From: Ooceraea biroi
Lineage: Eukaryota; Arthropoda; Insecta; Hymenoptera; Formicidae
Direction of reading: 5' to 3'
NCBI RefSeq assembly: GCF_003672135.1
Contig: NC_039507.1
Span: forward strand, 14,376,278 to 14,440,277
DNA length: 64,000 nt
The notes beneath the pieces are model-generated. The model worked only from the letters and a program-made list of their open reading frames with translations, was not told the DNA's origin and did not search any database. Below are positions 13,654-22,323 of the stretch, piece by piece; the stretch's first letter is position 1; each line of letters starts with the position of its first letter. Both the position numbers and the translations under genes were made by a program.

Positions 13654-16600
13654 TGTAATGTACCATGTCCTTATAGTTTCTGTGACACACACACGAAGAA
13701 GTGTAAATCCGATTGGACAACCTCCACGTAGCACACCTTGAATAATGCTAATGCCGGCGGTACTGTAACTTTTAAGTCTTGTAACTCGCAAAGTATTTAA
13801 TGAAAACATACTTTATTATAGTGTTTTGAACGCACGCACGCATGTTCTTCGTATATATATATATACCAATACTACTACGTAATGCTAATGCTGACGGTAA
13901 ACAGTAAAATACTAACAAACAACTTCAGTGTTTGTTATAAAGCGAGTTATTATCATTGGTCTGCCAAAGGTTGAACCTAAGTTTTCTGGATAAGGACGTT
14001 TTTAAAAAAATGTCTCGAACAAAAGTTACTTACTTTTCGACGGGAAATCAGAATATGCAATAAAAAAGGGGAGTTCCATTTAAGAAATTGAAGGTGACCT
14101 TCATGTATCTTTAACAATGCCATTCAAGGTCATACCAATACTACTACGTAATGTGCCACTTAAAACCCTACAACTTTTGTATAAAACATTTTTCATGAAA
14201 ATGCGTATTTTTCGAAGAAAGTGCCTGATACGGTCGCTCTGAAACACCCTGTATAAAAAGAAATTATGTAATACTAATTATATGTTCAAAAGAATGTAAA
14301 ACTAAAATATAGTGAAATTTTTAAAATTTACAAAAAAGAGTGAGATCCCTAAAAAAAATTTTTTTAAAAAAGAAAATATATATACGCCAAGTACATAAAA
14401 ACTCCCAACTTGTCAAAACTCAAAACTAAATATGAAATCAATAATTAACTAGCCAAGTATCTAGAAGCAGTTTGAGTATTTTACCCAAACGTTTTCCATG
14501 CATACTCTCTCTTATCGCATGACGACATTGAAGTACTTGGCGTGCCCGAATCACATTAAAACGTCCTGTCCTATCTATAAGAGACACAAAATCAATTGCG
14601 AGTCATTATTGAAAATCATGAAGATACAAGATACAATACAAATCAAGACAATTTACAAGAATACATGACCACTGCGATCCGGGCACGCCGAGTACTTCAA
14701 TGTCGTTATGCGATAAGAGAGAGTATGCATGGAAAACGTTTGGGTAAAATACTCAAACTGCTTCTAGATACTTAGCTAGTTAATTATTGATTTCATATTT
14801 AGTTTTGCGTTTTGACAAGTTGGGAGTTTTTATGTATTTAGCGTATATATTTTTTCTTTTTTTAAAAAGGTTTTTTAGGGATTTTATTTTATTTAAATAT
14901 TTTAAATAATGTTAGGTTATTGCATTATTTCCGTTATATTTTGTACGATAATTATCTATTTCAGTATGGTGCGTTCTTAGCCGTCGTGGCATTATTAGAA
15001 CTTGGCGCAGGTGCATCGGTTTATGCTTATCGTACGAACTTGAACGAGGGTTTTGATCAAGGTCTGAACGAGAGTATGATAGCATATGGACAAGAACATT
15101 CCATAAGTAATCACATCGATACTATGCAATCGACAGTGAGTATTTTTACAGTTGTTATTCACGCCGTTTTGATTATTCTAACGGTATAGTTCTGACAAAT
15201 CATATAGTATATTCATATTTTAATATAAGCAGAGATAAAACAAAACAAATTAGAATAAATAGAATAAATGGAAATATTTTCTCGTTATTTTTTCCTGTTT
15301 TCCTATGAGTATATTAAAACTTATCGCATATTATGAATATCTTGAATATTATGATATTTAATATATTTCATATAAATTTATATTAAAGATATTGTATGTT
15401 ATTGTATATTTTAAAACTTAATTAATCAAAATAAGAGTGTTTGTTCCGCCATAAAAAAATATTAAATATAACTCCTTTTTTGTGTCGACGCCACTGGCAT
15501 TTTTATTAATAATAACGGATCACAACGTTTTGACCAGAATTTCTGGTCCTCTTCAGGTGTACAAATTTAAATAAACAAAGCAAACACTTGGTTGCTGATC
15601 ACCACGTGCGGACGTGTGTCCTGTCGTCTCCGTGACGGCTTACCGATTCTCGCTAGACATAATTTCTAATGTCTTTTTTCTGGCAAAAAATGACATTATA
15701 GTTTTGTTTATTTAAATTTGTACACCCGAAGAAGACCAGAAATTCTGGTCGAAACGTTGTGATCCGTTATTATTAATAAAAATGCCAGTGGCATCGACAC
15801 AAAAAAGGAGCTATTTGTAATTAATCATTTATTATAGCTACATTGTTGCGGTAATCGTGGATATACTGACTGGTTTAACATATATCCACCAAAAGACATT
15901 CCACTATCTTGTTGTAAAGTGCCACAGGATGAATGTAAGACAAACGACATAGAACAAATTTATACTGAGGTATGTAACATTACAAAATTATTTAATAACT
16001 TTTTAATAAAATTTTGATATCTTTTCTTGTGCAAAAATTCTTGCAAAACTTGGAACGATATATCATAATAGAAGTAAATAGAAAATAGCAAATTACTAAG
16101 CTAGACACGATTAATGTGTCGGCAATTATGATTCTCTCTCTCTCTCTCTCACCCCTCCCTCCCTCCTTCCCTCTCCCCCTCTCCCTCTCCCTCTCCCTCC
16201 CCCTCTCCCTCCCCACCCCCTCCCGCTCACCCCCTTATTCCTTTTCCTCTTTCATGAAAAAGCAGTTTAATAATTTGCATTATATTTAATCCTTTGAAGA
16301 AAATAGCATGAATATTAGATACAACATATAATATATTATACAACAAATATTTGTATCTATTCTTCTTATTTATTCTTGAGAGAATAACATTTTCAAAAAT
16401 AAGCATGCGTAAAAACTTTTTCTGTATGTGTGCATCCGAAAAGAATGAGAGCGTGAAATGTGAAAGAAGTAGTTATTTGATATAAGACGATCAAAGGCAT
16501 TTGTTTAATAAATACATTTCTAATGATTAGGAAAACACCTGATTTTTCTTAAAAGATAGATATGGGTATAATAAATAGAGCATTATTTTGATTATTTTTA

Positions 16601-17091
16601 ATAGTTAAAATAATTTAAATCAATTTAACAAAGTTAAATAATTTATGTCAAAATTTCAACATTTTAAGCTTTATTTTTCAATTTGGAGTTCGATTTATTT
16701 TTAACTTCGTTAACGAAGTTTAATGAAGTTAAAAATAATTGAAAAATAATGCTGACTAAATATCAGCAAAAACCATAAAAAATTAATAAAGTTATATAAG
16801 AGAAGTTGGAAAATAAACATAAAAGATTACTAGAAAAATATTATGTATGATATAATATTTTAAAAATGAATATTAAATCTACACTATTTTTTAAATAATT
16901 GGTTTTTTTAATTTTTATTTTTTAAACTTTTTTAGGGATGCTACAATCGCGTTGTGGATTTCATAAACAGCAACATCGGTCTGGTGGCTGGCACGGCAAT
17001 TGGTGTAGCCTTTTTTCCATTGGTCGGTATCTTCCTGGCATGTTGCCTAGCCAGCAATATCAACAAGACTGAATACGAACAGGTTGCTTAA
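1171..17091 (+). CDS. Tetraspanin, TSPAN6/7-like, five exons (complete)
   Basis: Joining 1171-1248, 12694-12882, 14965-15135, 15838-15969 and 16936-17091 gives 241 codons and a TAA stop. All introns are phase 0 with GT..AG ends. The product is a four-pass membrane protein that would organise tetraspanin-enriched domains at the plasma membrane or in endosomes. TM1 is about residues 14-38, TM2 54-77, TM3 90-112 and TM4 203-228. The large extracellular loop has the family signature CCG at 149-151, then CC at 171-172, C179 and GC at 191-192, six cysteines as in TSPAN6/7. Juxtamembrane cysteines after TM2 and TM4 are likely palmitoylation sites. Length matches the family (about 240). The N-terminal MTCMKTLL block and the C-terminal YEQV tail resemble vertebrate TSPAN6/7. 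Intron 1 is 11,445 bp, almost all transposon-derived. The fly orthologue cannot be fixed from sequence alone. Confidence 0.93.
1249..1806. other. Start of intron 1, nothing recognised
   Basis: AT-rich intron sequence. I see no coding potential and no inverted or tandem repeat. Confidence 0.5.
1807..2836. repeat. Inverted-repeat pair (arms about 160 bp) in intron 1
   Basis: The left arm 1807-1975 is mirrored at 2672-2836 with few differences; both contain ATGGATGAGC (or complement) next to ATCATTACAT, and a GGTCTAAT block. The spacer of about 700 bp is AT-rich and holds the left end of another element at 2435. Arms of this length indicate a foldback or MITE. Its termini are not clear. Confidence 0.65.
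2435..3167. mobile_element. Diverged CATTGACATA-type element
   Basis: The left end CATTGACATAAGAATATATG is mirrored at the right end near 3146-3167. Internal sequence at 2490-2590 matches the reverse complement of about 59370-59480, and 3028-3160 matches the reverse complement of 58610-58720. It is therefore an older relative of the element at 58590-59497. No target duplication survives here. Confidence 0.55.
3868..4190 (+). pseudogene. Penelope-like reverse transcriptase fragment (YVDD box)
   Basis: The reading frame from 3868 gives AEIVLEYLE, then FYRYVDDIFF (the catalytic YVDD of the palm domain), then after an in-frame stop NNSIHFLDTT and NWYRKPFN. The order YVDD, (I/H)FLD, RKP is characteristic of Penelope-like reverse transcriptases rather than LINE or LTR types. 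Stops at about 4024 and 4186 and a lost frame beyond 4190 show that it is inactive. It is too broken to give a single long open frame, and an ATG-based search would miss it. Confidence 0.75.
4553..4703. mobile_element. Tourist-like MITE, near-perfect 151-bp hairpin
   Basis: The terminal inverted repeats of about 66 bp are almost identical (GGCTAATATTTCATGTGTCG at the left end, mirrored at the right) and separated by roughly 19 bases. Both sides carry TAA, fitting the TWA target duplication of PIF/Harbinger elements. It inserted into the Penelope-like element. The near identity of the arms suggests it is young. Confidence 0.78.
4959..5480. mobile_element. GACGCGGTAGCGTCGCG element, partial copy with GA-rich tail
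   Basis: It begins with GACGCGGTAGCGTCGCG and CCAAGTACA. From about 5100 to 5400 it matches 33500-33770 closely, including GGCACTTTTATAA and TTTTGTCCCTCAAGGTGCG, and it ends in a GAGCGAGCGAGAGAAAGAAAG purine tract. The second copy, 32643-34150, shows inverted ends. The right end is missing here. The open frame 5177-5383 lies inside the repeat and is not considered a gene. Confidence 0.65.
5850..6465. repeat. Foldback element (GCCAAGTACAT family), copy 1
   Basis: The left arm from about 5939 contains ATATACGCCAAGTACATAAA and CGCATGACGACATTGAAGTA. The right arm to about 6465 is its near mirror, with a loop near 6180-6240. The same element is found at 14345-14882 together with about 90 bp of left flank (5850-5938), so a larger unit was copied. 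Fragments occur at about 41992-42160. Confidence 0.8.
6725..6918 (+). pseudogene. Penelope-like reverse transcriptase, thumb-region fragment
   Basis: The frame SLIDRAILLSDSRFH...NIETVRTILINN...FINKHIKKRL fits the conserved segment downstream of the palm in Penelope-like reverse transcriptases. It continues the protein broken off near 4270 and runs straight into the right inverted repeat. Confidence 0.65.
7231..8147. other. AT-rich intron sequence, nothing recognised
   Basis: More than 900 bp of AT-rich sequence in tetraspanin intron 1. I see no exon, repeat unit or inverted structure. Confidence 0.5.
8148..8242. mobile_element. Remnant of the TATTCATAGTC MITE
   Basis: GATATTCATAGTCG followed by TTTAAGACTGTCTTAAGT matches the left arm of the intact hairpin MITE at 53590-53734. 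It abuts the truncated left repeat of the next element and may have replaced that element's terminus. Confidence 0.5.
10000..10936 (-). mobile_element. P-like (THAP) element remnant with perfect 8-bp target duplication
   Basis: The ends CACGGTCTTATATACAGGTC and its near-perfect inverse at 10910-10936 form inverted repeats of about 27 bp. ATCTAGAT occurs directly on both sides (9992-9999 and 10937-10944). A THAP-like coding fragment lies on the minus strand inside. THAP domains, 8-bp duplications and a 5'-CA terminus fit the P superfamily. At 937 bp it is a deleted copy without the catalytic region. Confidence 0.78.
10569..10775 (-). pseudogene. N-terminal THAP zinc-finger fragment
   Basis: The minus-strand frame contains MTKWCAVPNC, then RSLFQVPKE and WKKWEKAI. 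This is the first half of a THAP (C2CH) DNA-binding domain: the two Cys ligands of the CxxxxC pair, the F-x-V-P segment and the conserved Trp. The C-x2-H ligands and everything downstream are missing. In P-type transposases this domain recognises the element ends. It belongs to the deleted element 10000-10936 and is not a host gene. Confidence 0.6.
11830..12693. other. End of intron 1, nothing recognised
   Basis: AT-rich. Short open frames on both strands around 12065-12593 overlap each other and show no motif. The exon 2 acceptor TTTTGTATAG ends at 12693. Confidence 0.5.
12694..12882 (+). CDS. Tetraspanin exon 2
   Basis: 63 codons, phase 0 at both ends, encoding the rest of TM1 (GSGMLMLCIGIW), the small extracellular loop and TM2 with a CCC cluster before the inner loop. 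Acceptor TATAG, donor GTAAAT. Confidence 0.92.
13201..13250. repeat. TA microsatellite
   Basis: A run of TA dinucleotides directly abuts the left end of the foldback at 13251, which fits a TA-targeting transposon. Confidence 0.7.
13251..14251. mobile_element. CAGGGTGT foldback element, TA target
   Basis: Begins CAGGGTGTCCCATTT and ends GAAACACCCTG, flanked by TA on both sides. The arms are imperfect mirrors of more than 350 bp (for example GGTTCAACCTTTGGCGGACC against its complement near 13960). The loop includes a GTGC tetranucleotide run at about 13624-13656. No transposase. It is probably mobilised by a Tc1/mariner enzyme. It lies in tetraspanin intron 2. Confidence 0.78.
14259..14882. 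repeat. Foldback element (GCCAAGTACAT family), copy 2
   Basis: Nearly identical to 5850-6465, including flank sequence ATTATGTAATACTAATTATA. Here both ends are present: ATCCCTAAAAAA near 14345 and its mirror TTTTTTAGGGAT at about 14874-14882. It lies 83 bp upstream of tetraspanin exon 3. Confidence 0.8.
14965..15135 (+). CDS. Tetraspanin exon 3
   Basis: 57 codons, TM3 (YGAFLAVVALLELGAG) and the first part of the large extracellular loop up to DTMQST. Acceptor TTTCAG, donor GTGAGT. Confidence 0.92.
15525..15556 (-). ncRNA. Hammerhead-ribozyme-like core, copy 1
   Basis: Read on the minus strand: CTGAAGA, one extra base, stem GACCAG/CTGGTC, then AAAAC where the hammerhead consensus needs GAAA(C). 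One substitution away from the CUGANGA..GAAAC core. Stems I and III are not evident, so activity is doubtful. Confidence 0.35.
15726..15756 (+). ncRNA. Hammerhead-ribozyme-like core, copy 2
   Basis: CCGAAGA (consensus CTGANGA with one change), extra A, stem GACCAG/CTGGTC, then intact GAAAC. The lesion is complementary to that of copy 1, so the ancestral repeat probably had both core boxes. Confidence 0.35.
15838..15969 (+). CDS. Tetraspanin exon 4
   Basis: 44 codons of the large extracellular loop, with the diagnostic CCG and the second CC pair. Acceptor ATTATAG, donor GTATGT. The exon starts 25 bp after a Penelope-type repeat. Confidence 0.93.
15970..16935. other. Intron 4 with CT-rich tract
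   Basis: AT-rich apart from a polypyrimidine stretch at about 16130-16230 made of CT, CCCT and CCCTCT units. Mirror-symmetric pyrimidine tracts of this kind can form triplex DNA. The minus-strand frame across it (Arg/Glu-rich) is an artefact. Confidence 0.6.
16936..17091 (+). CDS. Tetraspanin exon 5 and stop
   Basis: 51 codons and TAA. It opens with GCYNRVVDFI (the last loop cysteine), then TM4 and the short cytoplasmic tail NKTEYEQVA. The acceptor follows a T-rich tract ending TTTTAG. Confidence 0.93.
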   Translation, partial: GCYNRVVDFINSNIGLVAGTAIGVAFFPLVGIFLACCLASNINKTEYEQVA

Positions 17092-17667
17092 GCATGGTAT
17101 TTGCATAAGCAACAATACAGTTCTATCAAAACATACGATTACGTCACTAGCGACGGTAGTAAATGTATATGATTTAACAGGAAAATGATCTTCGATTAAA
17201 CAAATGTGCATTTGTGTCACTTCGACTTGTTAAATCCAAAACTTTGATGCGAAAAATAGGTAAAAAGTTTATAGCTTGTAAGTCTATTTACTTTAAAATA
17301 CAGAATTGTATCTAAAACAGACTTTTTATAAATTATAGTTTCATATTATAATTGCTTTGTCTTTTGTAATTCTTTACGTAAACATTTGATTAATTACTGA
17401 TTACTTATTATTATTTTAGTTATAAATTATATCTATTAATGAATTTTAATATTGTTGTATTAAAATAGGTTTATTTATGTTAATGGTTTCGAGATATGTG
17501 CAATATCTCTTTCATTTGAATGTGAAGATTTCAATCATACATGTAGACATTTTTAAACATTTATCATATTAAATACATACCAATTAAAAGTTTTGATATA
17601 TATGTAACTTAATTGAACAAGATCTGCTAAGTGAAACTTTTGAACAGTTTCGATAAGTTAGCAGGCA
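17092..17667 (+). other. Probable tetraspanin 3' UTR
   Basis: AT-rich sequence after the stop. No canonical AATAAA is obvious in the first 400 bases; an ATTAAA-like hexamer near 17568 is a possible late signal. The next element begins at 17676. Confidence 0.4.
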
Positions 17668-17675
17668 AAAAGTAA

Positions 17676-19565
17676 GGTAATTATGCATTATAGGGGAGTC
17701 AGCTGCGATGACCTTGACCTTGACATATATTATACACGTGACCCTCCTGAGTGACCTTCAAAAAGTTTTAGCCGGCGCTCGTTGTTTATTAAAAAGTTAT
17801 TAACAAAAGAAGTTTAATAGTTTTGCATGTGTTTTCAGCAAGCGAGGTTCTACGCAAAACAAGATTCTATATTGTAACTTCCACGCAGTACTTTTAGTCA
17901 CTCCAAAGTTTTGTTATTTATTTTATGTGGATATCGCTCCCGCGAAGCGGGATGAAAACGATCACTCAACTGTCGCCTAACATTAACGAGCGTATGTGTT
18001 CGAGGCTTTATTCATTAAACAAATGATTTAATTTATACAAACATATAATTTATTAAACAGCGAGGGTACTGTTGACAACATATGTCAAGGTCAAGGTCAT
18101 CGGAGCTGACTCCCCTATAATGCATAATTACCCTGCAGGAGGACTAGGAACGAATGACATAGGGGGCGGTGTGGGATGGTATCGGCATCGTTTTCAGTCC
18201 GCTTCGCGGGATGGCGGGGGGCAGGGGCTTCGCCCCCCCCCCCTGCCGGAGCCACTGTAATAAATTTCACATAGATTTTGATCACTTGGTACACGACACG
18301 GATCCCGGCGGGGGGAGGGGCGAAGCCCCGCCCTCCCGCGAAGCGGGCTGAAAACCGAGCGTATGTGTCCGGAGCTCCAATTTCAGAAAATATAACCGGT
18401 AATTATGCACATAAGGAGACATAAGTTTCGAAAATATAGTAGTTATTTTGAATATGAACGAATAAAATTTATTTAAAGCAGTGAATTATTACAGGGTGTT
18501 TTTAAAAGGTCTCGTCAAACTTTAACCACAGACGCTACGTATCAAAACAAAGCAAAATGTTCATATAAACATGGGTCCGGAAATGCTCCCCTTCTGAGAT
18601 AACACAAGATAAAGTCACTTCATAGTCACCTCTTTGGCTCAATTACTGTAGTAGTGTTTTTTTTATTTTTTTGTTTTGACGCGGGGAAAACCTACATCAG
18701 GTTCGACCCTCGCCTTGGGGGGAGGGGCCGGGGGATATGGGGATTTTTACCATTCTAAAAATCTCGTCGTCGCCTGCCTCGGGCGAGTGGCGGAGGGACA
18801 CCGGAATCTCTCACGAAATCGCCGTGAAGCCTACGGGCCAGTCTTTCGGGGATGGGCAATTTTGACGACTCACTAACGTATCCTCTAACGTATTCTGTCA
18901 CGACAGTGTGGGGTCACAGCAACACCACCGCCTGGCCGAGGACCATGTCGCTTGCAGACCCAAGTCCCCACTCGGGACTCGCCGCGGTTCCGGCAGCTTA
19001 GTAGCGCGAGGACACCGGTGTCCCTCCGCCACTCGCCCAAGGCAGGCCACCGCGGGGTTTTTAGGATGGTAAAAACCCCCATATCCCCTGGCCCCTCCCC
19101 CCAAGGCGGACGTCGAACCTGATGCAGGTTTTCCCCGCGTCAAAACAAAAAACAAAAAAAACATTACTACAGTGATTGAGCCAGAGGTCTATGAAGGTAC
19201 GTGACTTCATTTTGTGTTATCTCAGAAGGGAGGCATTTCCAGACCCATGTTTATATGGACATTTTGCTTTGTTTTGATACGTAGCATCTGTGGTTAAAGT
19301 TTGACGAGACCTTTTAGAAACACCCTGTATAGAATAGTTTATAAATACAAAGTATTCTTTATTTTAACCAAAAGCACAAAACAGGTGTATACAAATTATT
19401 TTCTGCTTTAATCGAGTTAATGTTAAGTTTAATTTTGTTAATAACTTTTTAATGAACAACGAGCGCCGACTAAAACCTTTTGAAGGTCACTCCGGAGGGT
19501 ACTGTTGACAACATATGTCAAGGTCAAGGTCATCGGAGCTGACTCCCCTATTATGCATAATTACC
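17676..19565. mobile_element. GGTAA-family element with perfect 8-bp target duplication
   Basis: Ends GGTAATTATGCATTATAGGG and its inverse, flanked by AAAAGTAA at 17668-17675 and 19566-19573. The terminal repeats are about 150 bp and contain TGACCTTGACCTTGACA and CGCTCGTTGTTTATT. Internal copies of both ends (to 18132 and from 18398) suggest a tandem or nested pair. GC-rich palindromes lie at about 18190-18360. A CAGGGTGT foldback (18494-19327) is nested inside. No transposase. Superfamily is open: hAT, P and Mutator-like enzymes all make 8-9 bp duplications. Confidence 0.8.
18494..19327. mobile_element. CAGGGTGT foldback, nested
   Basis: CAGGGTGTTTTTAAAAGGTC at the left is mirrored at the right, with TA on each side. 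The arms of about 350 bp include GC-rich blocks (GACGCGGGGAAAACCT and complement). The host sequence around the site matches 36080-36120 and 48690-48740, which lack it. Several open frames in its GC-rich arms have no recognisable domain. Confidence 0.75.
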
Positions 19566-19573
19566 AAAAGTAA

Positions 19574-20752
19574 TAAAATAGGAGCTACTAAATTATAAGT
19601 GGAATTCTTCGTTTAAACTTTATTTACTTTAATATTTAAGATGTCAGATAATACTCGGCCACATAAAAAATAACAAAAAAAGCAAATATAAAATCAAACA
19701 ATATGGATGAGTATTGTTTGATATTTACGTGCATTGTTTCCGGTTGTCTACATCACAGGTGATTTAATTAAAAACATAGTTCCTCAAGGACGCGAGGTCC
19801 TTGACAAAAATTGATTCGTGAGACCTATTATCGACTGAAGTTTTCTGAAGTGTCAGGATTCCATGGGTCTTGATGTACCTACAATATATGTATATATAAG
19901 ACTATATATAAGACAGAAATTGAAGAAATTTATTTTAATTACGAAACGAATATTTATGGATATTTCAGTGCAATTTTATATTGGGTTAATCAACAAGTTC
20001 CTTCATAGTCGCTATATATGGCCTTATTAGTAAGTTATACTTAGTACACATTATCCAATGAGATAACTTATACCCTCTTAGTAGCTGACAATTTCTAGCT
20101 TTTAAATAACAAGATTATTAAAATTGATTCATACACACTACGAGTTTTTTCCACAGAATCAAACACTCAATTCGAAAAATGCATGTCTAGCTCGACAAAT
20201 TAAAACAAGCAATCTATCAGAAATGATCAGAACTTACAGGAAGGACGTTGTGTCCCATTAAATAATTGTGGAATTGTGGAACTCTCTTAATAGTAAAATT
20301 GCAATTCTTTGGAAGAAATGGCAAAAAATGGCGCATACATTAACCGATTAACCAATACAATTTTAACAATTTTAAAATTTACATCTTATTTTTATCAAGA
20401 AATTTGTAGGAACTTTCTAATCAACTCAATAAAATCATATATGTGTATCGATAAATTTAAAAGGAATTCTAATTTCTCGATAAATCAAAATAAAAATAAT
20501 TTGCTAAATCTAATACGTTAGTAATACGTTAGACATGATAACACTATTGCACATATGAGAAGTTTGTATCAGATTTTTTTATATTATGCCTATTTTTATA
20601 CAAAAGACTATAACTTTTAAGTATAACTTATATTTTTCAAGTTGCTACACATTTGGTACGTGTAATGCTATAAAATTTTTTACTTTTATTAATTTTAATA
20701 TAAATTGTAATTCAATACACATACACACACACAAGGTATCCTATGATGAACT
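19574..20752. other. AT-rich spacer, nothing recognised
   Basis: No coding exon or repeat structure seen. A short CA-rich stretch lies near 20720. Confidence 0.5.
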
Positions 20753-20765
20753 ACAGGGTGTTTAA

Positions 20766-21289
20766 CCCTTAGCTGGCACACTGCAGCCAAATCACATAGA
20801 TGGCACACTGAGGTCCTGTAGGACCCCAGCAGTACATTCATTTGTAACTACTGTAAATAAATATATAATTACTTTCAAAAATTAGGAGATACTCCTAAAG
20901 TATTCTTATAGAAGATCCTATAGTAAATTTTTTAAAAATTGAAGGTTAAGTATACAAAAAAATGGATTTTGTCGAAAAAACGTGAAAAATGTCAGTTTTC
21001 ATTCAAAAATTTGTTATTTTTTCAATTTTTCATATTAAGAGCTAAAATTTTAATGACATACTCTGGAGTCATAACACTATTATAAAAAAAATAGTTTGAT
21101 TTTTTCGGTTTAAAAAAAGGTATTTATTCTGAAGGTTGCATTGGTGATATTTGAATAAAAGTGGTAATGTTTTTTTTTCAATTTAAGCTGTTTATTTAAG
21201 AAGTATTTCAAGTTTACGTACGTTCAAATATTGAAATTTACAGTCGAACTAGGCTGGGGTCTCTCAGGACCCCATGTGCCAACTAAGGG
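20766..21289. mobile_element. piggyBac-like MITE, TTAA target
   Basis: CCCTTAGCTGGCACA and its near inverse TGTGCCAACTAAGGG are flanked by TTAA on both sides (20762-20765, 21290-21293). It interrupts the left end of the DD41D element; leaving it out restores the CAGGGTGTTT..AAAAAAAGGTC end seen at the right. Confidence 0.82.
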
Positions 21290-21553
21290 TTAAAAAAAAG
21301 GTCAGATATTGTATACACGTGTAGTACTCATCAAAATAAGAAAAAGAGTCTTAGGCAACATAGGTCCGCAAATCAAGTGTTCCAGAGCTAGAGTTGAGTT
21401 TGTATTTTGTTTGTATTTTTATTTTTGTTTTATTTTTTATTTTTATTGTTTTTGTATTTTTTTGTTTTTTTTGTCACAATGGCATTATTATGAAAAAATG
21501 AACAGTAAACGCGCTAATAGCTAAATAATACAAGATTTTTCAACGAAAAATAC

Positions 21554-22028
21554 TTAAAGAAGATGTTCTACATGTCCACCTTCAATTTGTACACAAACTT
21601 CACATCGTCGCAGAAAGGAAGCTCTTATTCTTTCGAATGTCCCTGGAATTTGGCGAATGGCCTGGCAGACATCTTCTACTCGGTGCCGCAAGTCGTCAAC
21701 GTTATTAATGGGTCTTGAATACACTAGCGATTTTAAATATCCCCAAATGCAAAAGTCCAATGGATTAAAATCAGGGGATCTGGGTGGCCATGGTACTGGA
21801 CCTCCTCGTCCTATCCAGTTATTGTTGTAAGTTTCATTTAGGAAATTTTGTAACGATAACTGCGAAACGCGGAGGAGCCCCATCGTGCATATACCAAAGG
21901 TTAACTCTATCATTTAGGGGGACATCTTCTAATAGTGGGGATAGAGTATTATTTAAGAAGTCAAGATAAACTTCACCAGTTAAACGATTTGGAAAAAACA
22001 CCATTTCTGCATTGGTATAGAGCGGCAT
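21554..22028 (-). pseudogene. DD41D transposase, internally deleted inverted copy
   Basis: Minus-strand frames read MPLYTNAEM joined directly to the middle of the protein (FFPNRLTGEV), then NLWYMHDGAPPRFA, a frameshift, and WIGRGGPVPWPPRSPDFNPLDF up to the C-terminus. The DNA-binding part and the first catalytic Asp are deleted. Closely similar to the right copy. Confidence 0.72.
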
Positions 22029-22323
22029 TTTCTGTTATTTGCAAATAATTTTAAGTGAAAATAGTAAGAAACTGATGATACAGCACTGTAGCGAGATAAA
22101 TGCCACTTACTGGAAATAAAAGGAAACAAAAAGCAACGACTTAAATTTTATTTTATTTTTTCATGAAAAATACGATGGCGCGGCCGTTCATTCATGACGT
22201 AAAGTGCGTGGAATCGAAATCAATGACACGATTAGACACAACTGACAAATGGCTCTTGCATATATTAGACTGCACAAGACGTTCCTACTATTTTCGCTTA
22301 AAATTATTTGCAAATAAAAGAAA

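Larger units (their letters stand above)
15472..15813. mobile_element. Penelope-type inverted-repeat pair with hammerhead-like core, intron 3
   Basis: Two copies of about 110 bp face each other (15472-15581 and 15703-15813) around a 120-bp spacer, nearly identical (GCCACTGGCATTTTTATTAA and complement). Each contains the stem GACCAG/CTGGTC followed by (G/A)AAACGTTGTG. It resembles the inverted repeats of the Penelope-like element at 3435-7230 (GAAACGTCGTG, then TGCCAGT). There is no reverse transcriptase in it. Confidence 0.65.

Noticed and set aside
13597..13809. 70-aa frame with THART repeats
   Set aside because: Produced by the GTGC microsatellite.
18898..19164. Gly-rich open frames in the 18494-19327 foldback
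   Set aside because: They appear on both strands of the mirrored GC-rich arms and share no known family.
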